Origin: Tenrec ecaudatus
Taxonomy: Eukaryota; Chordata; Mammalia; Afrosoricida; Tenrecidae
Reading direction: 5' to 3'
Assembly (NCBI RefSeq): GCF_050624435.1
Contig: NC_134538.1
Span: 115,642,437-115,706,436 of the forward strand
DNA: 64,000 nt
Shown here: piece after piece, positions 1 through 10,849 of the stretch
Layout of the letters: every line of letters begins with the position of its first letter
Numbering within the stretch: the first letter of the stretch is position 1
Position numbers and translations under genes: made by a program
Notes under the pieces: model-generated
What the model saw: the letters and a program-made list of their open reading frames with translations, nothing else
What the model was told of the DNA's origin: nothing
The model's database searches: none

Positions 1-26
1 TTCATGGGTCCAGGAACCAAGGGGTG

Positions 27-604
27 TGTGTTAGTCAGGGTATACTGGAGAAACAAACCCATACAAACACACGTGTGCATAAGAGAGAGTTTTATATGAA
101 GGGAAAATGCATCTCAACCCAGTCCAGTCTAAGCCCATAAGTCTGATATTAATTAGCCCATATGTCTGATACCAATCTTGATACATTTTCAGACTCATGA
201 AAATGCAATGACACCAAATGCAGGAAGATCACAGGCCAGTGGATAGAAAGTCTTTGAATCCAGTGGTGTTGTGAGCATCTCAGCGCTGGCAGGGGTCTCT
301 ACGTGGCTTCTCCGGCTTCAGAGGTCTGGTTGCATCAAGGTAGGTCCACGTGGCTTTTCCAGCTCAGGGCACTAGCATAGTGTCTTGTCACTACACTACA
401 CTCCATGTGTCTTGTCAGTTGCAATGTCTCCCAGGGAGTAGCTTAGAGACTGTGGAGTGTCTCCTTCTTAAGGAAGAAAATACTGGATTTCTCAGAAGGC
501 CATGCCCACACAGAGTCCTCATTAGCTATGATCTGATCGACAGACTAGGCCCCACCCCTACACTCTCAATCCTCAAATTGACAAATGATTACATAACTAC
601 CGCA
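27..604 (-). mobile_element. Solo-LTR-like element, family A (copy 1)
   Basis: Read on the minus strand it starts TGCGGTAGTTATG and ends GACTAACACA, the same termini as at least seven other copies in the window, each about 480-600 bp. Family A has TG...CA ends, no coding capacity and a TATA/AATAAA-like stretch near its 3' end, as expected of a solo LTR of MaLR/ERVL type. The family name is not known to me. L1 3' UTR sequence follows directly at 605, so it probably inserted into an L1. No clean target duplication is visible for this copy. Confidence 0.6.
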
Positions 605-760
605 GTAGTTATGAAATGTTTTGAAAATGGTGATGGCAGCATATGCACACATGTGCTTGACATAATGGATATATGTATGGATTGTGGTAAAAGCTGTATG
701 AGCCCCCAGCAAAATGATTTTTTTAAATAATTAAATAAAAAATATAATAAATGACCAGGA
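605..760 (+). mobile_element. L1 3' UTR end fragment
   Basis: The sequence from the AAATGTTTTGAAAATGG stretch to the AATAAA-like, A-rich end at about 750 matches the terminal part of the L1 3' UTRs at 19825-22475 and 50075-51150. It shares the motif GAGCCCCCAGCAAAATGAT just before the tail. It is only the last 150 bp, and its 5' side is taken by the LTR-like copy. Confidence 0.7.
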
Positions 761-851
761 CTCTCTCTATACCAGTCACAAGGAAAACCCATTCAGATGG
801 GCCTGGGTGATCACTACAGGTGAAATTGTCCCCAGTATATGTCCAAAACAG

Positions 852-1035
852 GTGTCCTGGTGGTATGGTGTGTATGCATTGGGTTGCTATCCACAAGATC
901 TGCAGTTCAAAATGAGCATCAGCTCTGAGAGAGAACGGCTGGGTTTTCTACTCCTGTCAACAGTTAACAGCCTTGAAAACCCACAAGGGGTCACTATGAG
1001 TCAGCACTGACTACATGGCAGTCAGTTTGGTTCTG
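852..1035 (+). mobile_element. AfroSINE (tRNA-derived SINE)
   Basis: The order of landmarks is that of AfroSINE: a diverged head with GGGTTGCTAACC-like box A/B remnants, CTGCAGTTCAAA (B-box), TTTTCTACTCCTGTCAA, GGGGTCACTATGAGTCAGCA, then GGCAGTCAGTTTGGTT at the 3' end. The 3' portion resembles the tails of the RTE elements in this window, consistent with RTE-driven mobilisation. No coding potential. Confidence 0.8.
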
Positions 1036-2251
1036 TAGCTAATGGGAAGAGGGAGTTTGGGCTTTCTAAGTAGTGGGTCATCAACCGGCACTATAATGAA
1101 GTCCATTACAGAATACTGAGGGAGAGATGTATAACTAACTAGTTGTGAGTCTTCACTTGAAAAAGATACAGATGGCTCATTGATTTCTTATCTATAGTAT
1201 ATTTAGATCCCTTATGGTGTATACATTAGTTAAACATCAATTCTTGGAATCTTTAAAACATTTTAAAAATTTTCTTTGTCCTTCTAAAGTAGCTTCCAAG
1301 AATTTTCTCAGCACTTTGAGCACCCACCTACTCAGTACATTCACATGATTTATTTGCTTTACAGAACTTTCTCTGATTGTTAACAGTATGTGCACCTGTA
1401 AAATATACAAGCACACTACCTCTCCAAGGATACACCGCAGCTAGTCTTGACACATCCTGATCACGTATTTCATTTATAGCAGATAGCTACTTCTGATAAA
1501 TACTGAAAAATAAATTTGCACTTCTACTACGACTGAGTTAAGCTAGCTGAAGTGTTCATCCTGAGAGAGTGAAAGTATTTCTCTCTCCCTGCACGGTCTT
1601 ACTGAATAGATCTACACAGATCGCATAGGGAGGGTAAAATGACAATGTGGGTGCCTGACAGGATAAGTAGGGAGAAACTATGATATTGCAATTCTGGTTT
1701 TATAATAGTAAGGACAAAATTTTCCTTTCTGAATAACAAGTGATCTTTAAGTTTTTTATGATGCTTAGCTCTCTTTTGTGAATTTGTGTTTCTTCACATG
1801 CTGATTACAGGCTACAGAAGAAGACAGGGAATTAGAACCATGGTGCTCTATCAAGAGAGAGTGGGTAGCATGTAACAAATCATTCTAGTCTTTTTAAACA
1901 CAAAATAAGTAATAATAAGTGTAATTAAGGAATTGGTTACTTGTTAGAACTAAATACATGGAAACAAGTGTAGATATAAAACCAGATTTGGTATTTTCAC
2001 TCTAAACCTTTCATTCTCATCAGCAGCAGGTACAAGATGATCATGCAAAACCTTTTGCTGTTTTCTACAACAACCAATGGAGTCATGGTGTATGCCACTG
2101 TCCCAGAATTTGCTGATTATTTTAACAATATCTGCTGCCAACACTCATCGGTCAGCCGGTTCTACTGGGTGGCTCCTGTGTGGTGCCTCAAAGAACAGAC
2201 AGAATGCAACTGAAATGTTTCACCAAATGCATGCAGGGCTGGAGGTGTTCA
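1036..2251. other. No recognisable element
   Basis: AT-rich sequence with stop codons in all frames beyond about 75 codons. I see no repeat family, RNA gene or motif cluster that I can name. The last 150 bp before 2252 may belong to the RTE that resumes at 2864, but I cannot align it. Confidence 0.4.
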
Positions 2252-2256
2252 CTAAT

Positions 2257-2858
2257 TGTGGCAGTTACATCATCTGGTGTCAATTTGGGACTTGGGAGGA
2301 TTAAGAGGGAAAGCGTATTAGAGTCTAGTCTGTTACCCAGTTCATAGCCAATGAGGCCTCTGTGTGGGCATGGCCTTCTCCTGAGAATCCTGGAAACTCC
2401 TAGATTTCCTCCTTGGAGACTGAGAAACTGACTCTCTCTCTCTGCTCACTCCCTGGGAGACATTACAGCCGACAAGACACATGGAACTATGCCAGTGGCC
2501 TGAGCTGGAGAAGCCGCATGGACCTGCCCTGATGCAACCAGACCTCTGAAGCTGGAAAAACCACACAGGGCTGGAAAAGCCCTGCCAATGTTGAGATGTT
2601 TACAACGCCACTGGATCCAAAGACTTTCTCCCCGCTGGCCTGTGCTCACCACGTATTCAGCATCATTGCATGTGTTTCATGAGTCTGAAGAGGACTTTAT
2701 AAATTGGTATTGGACATATGGGTTAATATCAAACTTATGGGCTTGGACTAGACTGGGTTTGGATGCTTTCTTAACGCACAATTACACTTTATATACCACT
2801 CTCTTATACACATGTGAGTGTCGATGAATTTGTTTCTCTAGTATATCCAGAAAACACA
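2257..2858 (+). mobile_element. Solo-LTR-like element, family A (copy 2), 5-bp TSD
   Basis: This 602-bp copy runs from TGTGGCAGTTACATC to AAAACACA and is flanked by an exact 5-bp direct repeat CTAAT at 2252-2256 and 2859-2863. TG...CA ends plus a 5-bp duplication are typical of ERVL/MaLR LTR insertions, so this is the best evidence that family A is an LTR. A TATA-like run (TTTATATACC) lies 70 bp from the 3' end. RTE sequence begins just after the right duplication. Confidence 0.75.
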
Positions 2859-2863
2859 CTAAT

Positions 2864-3246
2864 CTATGGCAAGAAACTCCATCTGGAAAAAAGCCCACTT
2901 CCATGTTCATTACAAAGAAACTGTGATGCAACAAAATGCAGAAAATATTGAAAAAATACCATACACCAATTTTTTCTGAAGAAAATTTTCAAATAGATGC
3001 AACGATACATCTGCAGGAAACTGCTAGAAATTCTTTCCAGATCCAGAAGAGGGTATGGAAAAAGAAATAACATTGCTTTTTTGACAAATGAATCTTGGCT
3101 GAAAGCAGAGAAGACCAGTAAAATGTTTGCCTGTGTTTAATTGACCATGAAAATTGACCGTGTGGATCAGGACACATCATGGGTAATATTTGGAGAACAG
3201 AAATTCCAGAGCATCTCATTGTGCTCATCCAGACCTGCACATACAC
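2864..3246 (+). mobile_element. RTE/BovB-type LINE, reverse transcriptase region, part 1
   Basis: The fragment reads through the start of the RTE reverse transcriptase, including GATGCAACGATACATCTGCA and ATCTTGGCTGAAAGCAGAG, motifs that recur in the copies at 6950 and (reversed) near 32340. It is interrupted at 3247 by an LTR-like insertion and resumes at 3842. Frame is broken; this is a dead copy. Confidence 0.75.
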
Positions 3247-3841
3247 TGTGATGGTTAGATGTTTTCACACCAACAAGGCATCTGTAAGCCGATACGGGTG
3301 GCACCTGGGTTATGAATCAGGTTACAGCCTACTGATGTCTCCTTGGGGATGCAACCTAGACATAAGAAGATGCTGCAGTGGACAGGCCACTCCTTTTCCT
3401 CTTCTCTTCTTGCCTGGACAGGTGCACTTGATCTGGTTGCTTTACACTGCCTCCAAGAGTGACCGGGTCCCACGGTCTCACATGGCCACCTACGACATCT
3501 GTTGTCTGCCTCACATCACCATGCTGCACTGCACCTCTGGCCAGTCATGCCTTGCATTGTCATGCCTGGCTTGATCACTGTGAGCTATCCCTACCTCTGC
3601 TAAGCTTCACCACGACTTGCTCTTCTACCTCCTGTTTCTCTGGCTCTTGGGTCTGGTAGCTGCATGAATTGGAAAGACTTTCAGCACACTAAATTGTCCA
3701 CTGGAGTGAGTCGGAGTGGCCACTCTCTGCAGCTCTAAGTCCTGCTTCCCTGATATAAACCCCTTTCTCAACATAAAGTTCTCTGCTTATAAACATTCAT
3801 ACGTGTCTTGGTTTTGCTTCTCGAGAGAACCCAGCCTAACA
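3247..3841 (+). mobile_element. LTR-like element, family B, inserted in RTE
   Basis: A 595-bp block with TG...CA ends: it starts TGTGATGGTTAGATG and ends GAACCCAGCCTAACA. It separates two contiguous parts of one RTE reverse transcriptase, so the boundaries are set by the host element. The flanks TACAC and AACAC (the latter two bases further right) are compatible with a decayed 5-bp duplication. The open frame at 3179-3574 is a chance frame across this junction. Confidence 0.7.
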
Positions 3842-4742
3842 ATAACACCATGCGGCAGTCAAACAGAAAAAGAGGATATTGTGTGGTTTAAAATCAGGAA
3901 AGATGTGTGCCAGGGCTGTACTCTTCCCCCATACTTTTTCCATCTTTGTGCTGAGTTGATAGGCCAAGAAGCTGGCCTACATGGAGACAGTGGCCCCAAG
4001 ATAAGAGGAAGACTCATGAACAACCTTCGATATGCAGGTGACACAACTTTGCCCTCTGAAAGTAGACTTTCTGATGAAGATCAAAGACTGCAGCCTTCAA
4101 CATGGACTACACCTCAACATGAGGCCAAATTCCTCCCGACTGGCCAATACACACTATCACAATGCTTGGTTAAAAGACTGAAGTTGTCAAGAATTTTATT
4201 TTACCAGAATACACCATCAACGCTCATAGGAACAGCAATCAAATTGCACATTATGTTGAGCAACTCTACTGCAAAATATCTCTAAAATGTTAAAAAAAAA
4301 AAAAAGCAACCATGTCATTTTGAAGATTAATGTATCACCCAAACCATGGTATCTTCAATTATCTCATATACATATGAAAGCTTAGCAAAGAATAAAAAAT
4401 ATCAAAGAAGGACTGATACATTTGGATGATGGGATTGGTGAAATTGTTAAGTAGACCAGAAGAATAAACAAACCTACCTTGGAAGATGCAGAGCCAGAAC
4501 ATTCTTTAGAAGTGAGAATTGCAAGTCTGTCTCACATACTCTGGGCAGGTTGTCAGGAAAAGGACATGTGACCCTGTAATGCAGCAAAGAGGCTTCTCCA
4601 GGAGATCGGTTCACAGAGCACAGGGACCCATCGTCTCAAACATACAGGTGGTTGTGAGGATGGTGCAGGATCAGGCAGTGTTGGCCTCCTTCTGTCTTCC
4701 AGAGGTCACTGTGAGTAGAAAATGACAGCACCAAGCAACAGC
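3842..4742 (+). mobile_element. RTE/BovB-type LINE, reverse transcriptase to 3' region, part 2
   Basis: Continuation of the RTE at 2864-3246. Translation in pieces gives the QGCTL..P..F.LCAE block and then Y-A-G-D at 4031-4042, where the catalytic YADD has lost its first Asp. Downstream are the thumb and C-terminal blocks, with an A14-type run near 4290. The 189-codon open frame at 3716-4285 covers the LTR-like tail plus this RT piece and is not a gene. Confidence 0.75.
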
Positions 4743-5259
4743 ATGTTTGCTATGAGACATCAATTTTTATTTTTAAAAAACCCTATTTTTATATAAGTCT
4801 AGTTTAAATTTATTTTTGTCTTTTCAGTATTGAAGCATTTGTATATTTTAGCATGTAGAGAAATGTTGGCAACTGGATATCACACTTGAATAAACTTTGC
4901 CATCTTATATGTGAGATTAAGACATTTTGAAGACCACCATTAATGTTTGATTAAAATGATCTTATTGAGTAAATATGTGTACTTATGTCTAAAATTTCTC
5001 ATAGAACTACCGAAGATTTAAGATGTACCTATTTTTTCTTCATTCCTTCACTATTATTTATCATTCCCTACAGACTCAACAACCTGGTCTCTTCCACGCT
5101 GTTTGACTGCTAGGTAGGTGCAGACAATGGTAGACTCCAAGGAGATAATAGGAGGGAAACTGTGAGAATGGCGGGATTTACTTGGCTTGATCCTGCTCAC
5201 CTTGCTGTGGTCTGGAAGATTCTTTCAGGAGGTATCTCTCCTACTGCTCGAGGTCTTAC
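4743..5259. other. No recognisable element
   Basis: AT-rich to 5060, then mixed composition. No open frame, repeat family or motif recognised. Confidence 0.4.
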
Positions 5260-5440
5260 CAAGTTCTGGTAATACTTCTTCTAGTCTTGACATTTCAGGT
5301 TCAAGACTGCTAATAAATTGCCATCTCTGTATACCCTAACACCTGCTGTTGGTTCCTTTTTCCACAATTGTAAGCATTATCTGTAAGCTCAGTGTGGCCA
5401 CTGAACTGGAACAAACCCAGCAGAGAAGTAGAATGCCCTG
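5260..5440 (+). repeat. Dispersed repeat C (LTR-3'-end-like), copy 1
   Basis: Contains the block CACAATTGTAAGCATTATC, then CTGTAAGCTCAGTGTGGCCA and AACCCAGCAGAGAAG. The same ordered block appears at about 17580-17700, 27955-28065 and 31150-31260, always on the plus strand. It looks like the 3' part of an old LTR, but I cannot name the family. Confidence 0.45.
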
Positions 5441-5659
5441 GAAAGGTCTGATGGTGTAAACATAGGATAAAGAAAGATGTCTGCCCTCTACCTCAGAGGA
5501 GTCAGCCTTTGGCAAACGTGGAGTTGTATTATCCTTCCTCCCTGCGTAGCCTCATGATGTCAGACAGAGTGCCCTTAGCGGAGCACTTCCGAAAGATCAC
5601 TCCTCACTCCTCTTTCTTGGAGGTAGAAAGTCCCTCTGATATCTGCTCACTTGTTTCAT

Positions 5660-7180
5660 CTCAATTAGATCCCCAAAGAAATGAAACAATTCTATCAACT
5701 TCTGCATTTATCAAATTACTAAGCAGACCATCAAGATCATTAGTGGTGATTACAATGTGAAAGTTGGAAACAAAGAAGAAGGATCGGTAGACGTTAGACT
5801 CTGCCTTGGTGACGGAAAAGGAATTGAAACACCTGATAGACTCTGCTACCCCAACAACTTCTTCAAGGCAAAACCTTTTTTAAACAACAACAAAAGACAG
5901 CTGTGCAAACGGACCCCTCCAGGTGGAATAGGGGCATTACATGGACTCCATTTGTGGGAAGAGACAATGAAGAAATGTAACAACAACAACCACAAAGAGA
6001 CCAGGGCTGACTGTGGAACAGATCATCAAATGCTCAAATGTAAGTTCAGGTTGAAGTCGAATAAAATTAAAACCAATCCACAAGAGCCCAAAGAGAACCT
6101 TGAGAATATCCCACCTGAATCCTGAGAAGATTTCAAGAACATACTGGATGACCTGAATGCTGAGGCGAGAAACACTGAGGGATTGTGGGATGCCATCAAG
6201 AGCGCCATACACGAAGAAAGCCAAAGATCATTCAAAAGACAGGAAAGAAAGAAAAGAGAAAAATGGAGATGAGGAGAGTCTGAGGCTTGCTCTTGCATGT
6301 AAAATAGCTAAAGCGAATGGGAGAAATGACGAAAAGAACTGGATGGACAATTTCAAAGGGCAGGTTGAGAAGACAAAATAAAGTAATATCATGAAATGCA
6401 CAAAGGCCTGGAGGTAGAAAAGCAAAGGGAAAGAGCGCCCGCGGCGCATCTCGAGCTGAGAGAACTGAAGGAAGAGCTCCAGGCTGAGTCTTCAGGGGGA
6501 TGCTGCCGATGTAGCCAAAGAAAACGAAGGGGCAGAGTCAGTGCACGACGAAGAATTAGTCAATCCTCAACCATTTTAAGAAAAGGCATGTGGTCAAGAA
6601 GCAACAAAATTGAAGGAAGAATTCAAAGCAGGACTGAAGGCATCAGCAGAATATGGCTTCCAGGAAAAAAAAAATTACATTAACAAATTGATAGAACACA
6701 GGAAACGCCCACCCATTTATACCAACAAACTAGAATAGATTCCTATTTGTGCACATTTGAATAAATGTCACCTAACAGAATGCAGAAAGCATGGAACAGT
6801 TTTAATAAAATTACATGAAATAAATTTGTGCCGAAAAAAAACCCCAACCTTAAAGCCCATTGCAGTAGTATATCAACAGAGAGCTGTCAGAAATTGAAGC
6901 TGGATTCAGAATAGAACGTGGAACAAGAGATATCATAGCTGACTTCGGATAGATCTTGGCTGAAAGCAGAAACCAGAAAAATGTTGACTAGGAGGCTGCA
7001 GTGAGGACATTCAGTATTCAGACTGGTCATTGGGAAAATCTGCTGCAAAGGAGTTCTTCAAAATGTTAAAGAACAGAGATGCACCTTACCCAAATTATGG
7101 TGGTTTCAATAGCCTCATATGCCTATGAAATTTGCGTAGTAAATGAGGAAGACTGGATACGAACAGATGCATTTGAATTA
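5660..7180 (+). mobile_element. RTE/BovB-type LINE, endonuclease region plus deleted RT
   Basis: From 5668 the reading DPQRNETI... then SGDYNVKVGNKEE and further ADCGTDHQML are blocks of the APE-type endonuclease of RTE elements. The Asp-His pair at 6021-6026 is the expected catalytic TDH. The linker to the RT follows to about 6690 with frameshifts and stops. From 6900 the start of the RT appears, then at about 6990 the sequence jumps to the C-terminal GKSAAKE-like region, so most of the RT including YADD is deleted. An A-rich interruption lies near 6830. Frames at 5509-6125 and 6157-6683 are pieces of this relic. Confidence 0.75.
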
Positions 7181-7185
7181 TGACA

Positions 7186-7811
7186 TGATAGTTAGGCTTT
7201 GTGTCAACTTGGTTGGGCCAGTATTTTCAGTAGTTTGCCAGCTGAGGCCTAGTAAGTCTCCATGACTTGACCAACACAAGGAAATCAACCCCTCAATGGA
7301 ATCTGCTGCCAAGTAGTTGTGAGAAGATTGTCATGGAGTACAAGCCCCTCATTTAGATCAGAGCAGCAATGCAATTGAAATGAAATTTCCTACCTTCTAT
7401 ATAAGGATACTTTAGGGAAGCTTACTGGTTTTATATTAAATCTGGATCTTACATCCGGTTATTTGAACTTGAGCCAAGGGCTTACCATTCCCAGGAGTCA
7501 CCAGTAGCTTGTCATCTAATATGCCTTCTGACATGCTGTCTTTGGATTCATCAGACCCTCCAGTCATAAGCATGACCTACTGACCTTGAATCCATACATC
7601 CCTGAAGCCTGTATGTTCCTACCAGTCCCGGATTCATCAGCTCCCAAAGCTACACAGTCAGGAGAAGACATCAGCTTAACATCTGATCCATAGACTTGAA
7701 ATCAAGTTAGATTTACCTGATCCTACAACTGTATGAGCCCTTTTCTTGAAATCCTATCTCTCTCTCTCTTGCTCTCTCTCTCACTCCCTCTCACTCTTCC
7801 ACAATATATAT
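7186..7811 (+). mobile_element. LTR-like element, family B
   Basis: Starts TGATAGTTAGGCTTTGTGTC with an AACTTGGTTGGGCCA block, as in the mammal-wide family whose ends read TGTGATGGTTA...CTAATACA. It carries a CT-rich microsatellite near its 3' end (7755-7800), where other members have a simple repeat. The usual terminal GAGAACCCTG block is missing, probably because family A copy 3 inserted there. Confidence 0.5.
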
Positions 7812-8296
7812 TGTGTTAGTCAGGTTTGACTAGAGAAACAAATCCAGAGACAATCATATATGTGTAAGAGAGAACTTTATATCAAAGAGCAATTTTACAT
7901 TAAGAAAATTAAGCCCAGTCTAGATCAAGTCCATAAGTCCAAAATTAGCTCATATGTCTGATACCAATGTATAAATTCCTCTCCAGACTCACAAAACACA
8001 TGCAATGAAACTGAATTCAGGAAGATGACAGGCCAGTGGGTGGAAAGTCTTGTGGATCCAGTGGTCGTAGAAGCATCTCAGCACTGGCAGGGGTCTCCAC
8101 ATGGCTTCTCCAGCTCCAGGGCTCTAGTACAACTCCATCTGTCTTGTCAGCAGAAATGTCTCATTGGGAGAATATGGGTGTCCCACCTCAGGTGAGCTAT
8201 TTATCTCCATGGTGCCTCCAAATGAAGTCATCACAATGCTTGACAGGATAGATTCCACCTCTTCATAAATTGACACCAGATTATGTAATGGCCACA
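7812..8296 (-). mobile_element. Solo-LTR-like element, family A (copy 3)
   Basis: Plus-strand text starts TGTGTTAGTCAGG and ends GTAATGGCCACA, the reverse-complemented family A termini. It is about 485 bp, shorter than copy 2 through internal deletions in the middle. No target duplication is visible. Confidence 0.6.
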
Positions 8297-8334
8297 CAAA
8301 GATAAATATAGATATCCACATCACAGGAACCCAA

Positions 8335-8645
8335 CATAACTCAGCGTTGGAGAAGAATGTTGAAAGTCCCATGAATTGCTAGAAGAGTAAACAAATCTGT
8401 CTTGGAGGAAGTACAGCCAGAATGCCCCTCAGAAATAATGATTACAAGAGTCTGGCGCACATAATTTGGACATGTTATCAGAAGATGGACATCATACTTG
8501 ATAAAGTAGAGTGACAGCAAAATACAGGAAGACTCTGAATGAGATGGCATGACACTGTAACAGTGGTGCAAGACTGGCCAGTTTAGTTCTGTTGTACACA
8601 GGGTCATGATGAGTTGTTACAGACTTGGTGGCACCTAAGACCAGT
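8335..8645 (+). mobile_element. RTE/BovB-type LINE, 3' end
   Basis: Covers the C-terminal block (GAAGAATGTTGAAAGTCCCA), the AATCTGTCTTGGAGGAAGTA block and the 3' terminus GGCACCTAAGACC, where the usual (CAA)n tail has decayed. It is 5'-truncated. The 88-codon minus-strand frame here is antisense and not a gene. Confidence 0.75.
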
Positions 8646-8802
8646 ATGTCTCTAAAGAGATTGATTCAAGATACAACTGTTGCCTATAGCTTGCCTCATT
8701 AACATAAATACCTTTTATTGGGCCTCATGGACATCATAGAGATTAAAATTTATAGAACAGAGGATAATTACAGCAGCTCACAAAATGGAGGAAAATCACA
8801 TA

Positions 8803-8821
8803 ATATATATATATATATATA
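8803..8821. repeat. (AT)n microsatellite
   Basis: An uninterrupted alternating AT run of about 19 bp ending at the A of 8821. Confidence 0.9.
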
Positions 8822-9360
8822 CCTTACAGGGATATTGAGACAGTATTTGAGAATTATCATAGCCTGAACTCATCAATAATTACAGTCAATGACATTGAGA
8901 TGATGGAACTTCCTATAGGAAGAGCTGGTTGGATAAGGGAACTTCCTAGAGTAAGGGTTGAAATAGAAGGGAAATAGGGTTGCTGAGGGAAACCACTACA
9001 CAAGCTTGCTCAGTTGAACCCTAACAATTTCCATTAAGACGTCTCAGAGACTGTTGGCCAAAGCATTTATTAGTGTGTATTGTGGAGGCCAGCATCTGGA
9101 AAATGCTCTGGACCGTATGCCTTTGGTAAAGTGAAGATATGGTATGTTTGTTTTGTAAAATCCTTCAAATTGGTCTTGCTGGATTCAATGAGAATAAAGC
9201 ATATTGAGGCAGGATGAAGGATGTGCTTGGGTTAACAAACAAGGACAAGTCTCCTCACCAAGGTGAAGTACTAATATTACAGACGATTAAACTTTTCTTT
9301 TCCAATAAGTGATAATTCTAAACCCCTGATATGGCACCACCCCCCAGATGGACAATGACA
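8822..9360. other. No recognisable element
   Basis: Mixed-composition sequence without open frames. It forms the left flank of the SPIN insertion. Its continuation at 9569-10420 may be part of the same unit, possibly an old retroviral internal region, but I recognise no domain. Confidence 0.35.
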
Positions 9361-9568
9361 ATCTAATACAGTGGTTCTCAACCTTCCTCATACTGCAACC
9401 ATTTAATACAGTTCCTCATGTTGTGGTGACCCCTAACCATAAAGTTATGTTCATTGCTACTTCATAACTGTAATTTTGCTATTGTTATGAATCAGTCAAC
9501 CCCAGCAAAAGGGTTTTTTGACCCCCAAAGGGGTTGTGACCCACCTGTTGAGAAACACTGATCTAATA
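9361..9568 (+). mobile_element. hAT element of the SPIN (Space Invaders) type, non-autonomous
   Basis: A 192-bp element at 9369-9560 is flanked by an exact 8-bp duplication ATCTAATA (9361-9368 and 9561-9568), the hAT signature. Its ends are inverted repeats: CAGTGGTTCTCAAC at the left and the reverse complement of GTTGAGAAACACTG at the right, with one mismatch. The interior carries the SPIN hallmarks CAGTTCCTCATGTTGTGGTG and ACCCCCAAAGGGGTTGTGAC. There is no transposase; it would have depended on an autonomous SPIN copy. Strand is arbitrary. Confidence 0.92.
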
Positions 9569-10638
9569 CCTGGTTGATTAAAATGGAACCTGCATGGGAC
9601 TATATGCGCATCTGGATGCAGATTTGATTTTCCTGTGTGAAACACTTCTGCCAGGACACCAGCTGAGGACGTACCTAAGGCCTTACCCATCCCTGTGCGA
9701 TCTCACATATCATGTCCTCGGAACAAGGATCTCAGGGTTCACAGGAGGAAGTATAGCAAAGAGGTCTGACTGTTGCAATCCCTCATTACCCCAATAAGTC
9801 AAGCAGTAGAATTGACTACTGGAGTTTCAGTAATGGCCCCTGGCATAGAATGATACCCTGTAATGTTGGAGTGCTAATTTCTGGATATAGTTACACCAGA
9901 AGGGTATATATGGTGTCATTTCTCCCAAAGTAAAGATACTTGGGCCTGGGAACCCTTTCATCATGATTAACCTTGATAATCCACTTGCAGAATTTCCCTT
10001 TCTTTGGGAAACAGTGAGGTCAGCAGCCAGAAGACCTAAGGCTGGAGGGGAGAATTCGTTTGGTGCGTATTCCTTCTTCCTTGCTGTCACATCTGATCTT
10101 GTTTCTTATGGAAACAGACTAAATCAATATCCCCTTCAATGTCTACAACTCTCAAAAGACTCGGGTAAGATGATGCATTCCCTTTGCTGTGCTGTGTCAA
10201 AGACCAAAAAAAAGTAACAGCTGCCCCCTGTTGGTAATACTCGATACATCACTCTCTTCCTGGGTCATTGCCAGAATGCTATCCAGCCTTCTGCAGATAG
10301 TCCCTGAAATTAATCCTCCATGGTCAAGCCCCTTTGAGGGTGCCGTTTCCACCACCCAAATCCTGTGAAATGGAATAACTAGCTGTGTTAGTTTACAATT
10401 GGAATCACATATATAACCCAACTTAGTGGACTAAAATATGGCTGAAATAAGGGACGATCTAAACCGAAGAAATCTACGCACACTATCAGCAGGAGAGTTG
10501 GAGAACAATGGACATCCCAACTTCACTCTTAGCCCTTCTGGGGGAAAGAGCGTCTCAGAGGCAGGGCAGCAAAATCCAACCGGGAGGGCCTAGACGAAGG
10601 ATTGAACAAAATAAAGTAAGATCATCATCCCTGAAGTA
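9569..10638. other. Unassigned sequence right of SPIN
   Basis: Contains short open frames (67-87 codons on both strands) with no recognisable domain, and an A8 run at 10205. A CTCF-like motif lies at 10221-10234. Composition is less AT-rich than the neighbourhood. Nothing else can be named. Confidence 0.35.
10221..10234 (-). promoter_or_regulatory. CTCF-like motif (minus strand)
   Basis: The minus strand reads CCAACAGGGGGCAG, which fits the CTCF core CCASYAGRKGGCRS at 13 of 14 positions (A instead of C/G at position 4). Occupancy cannot be judged from sequence, and such motifs occur by chance and in repeats. Confidence 0.4.
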
Positions 10639-10817
10639 GGAATGGGGCCCTGCTTACATCGTAGTTCTGTACTGGGTTGCTAACCACAAGCGCAGTCGTT
10701 CAAACCACCAGTTCCCAGAAAGAGTTACAGTCTCAGAAACCCACACGGACAGTTCTACCCTGTTCTAGAGAGTTCCTATGAGAAAGCATCGGCTCCGTGG
10801 CAGTGAGTTTTGAAGGT
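10639..10817 (+). mobile_element. AfroSINE, internally deleted
   Basis: Head GGGTTGCTAACCACAAG and B-box CGTTCAAACCACCAG are followed directly by CAGAAAGAGTTACAGTCTCAG, so the usual GAGAAAGATG...CTACTCCC middle block is missing. The 3' end GGCAGTGAGTTTTG is present. Confidence 0.8.
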
Positions 10818-10849
10818 CGTCATGCAAAGTACTTCCCAGCCTTAGGAAT

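Noticed and set aside
3716..4285. 189-codon plus-strand frame
   Set aside because: It spans the end of an LTR-like insert and an RTE reverse transcriptase piece with a mutated active site; a transposon relic, not a host gene.
9569..10420. Possible endogenous retroviral internal sequence around the SPIN insertion
   Set aside because: Translations in all frames show no gag, protease, RT, integrase or env motif that I can recognise, so I left it unassigned.
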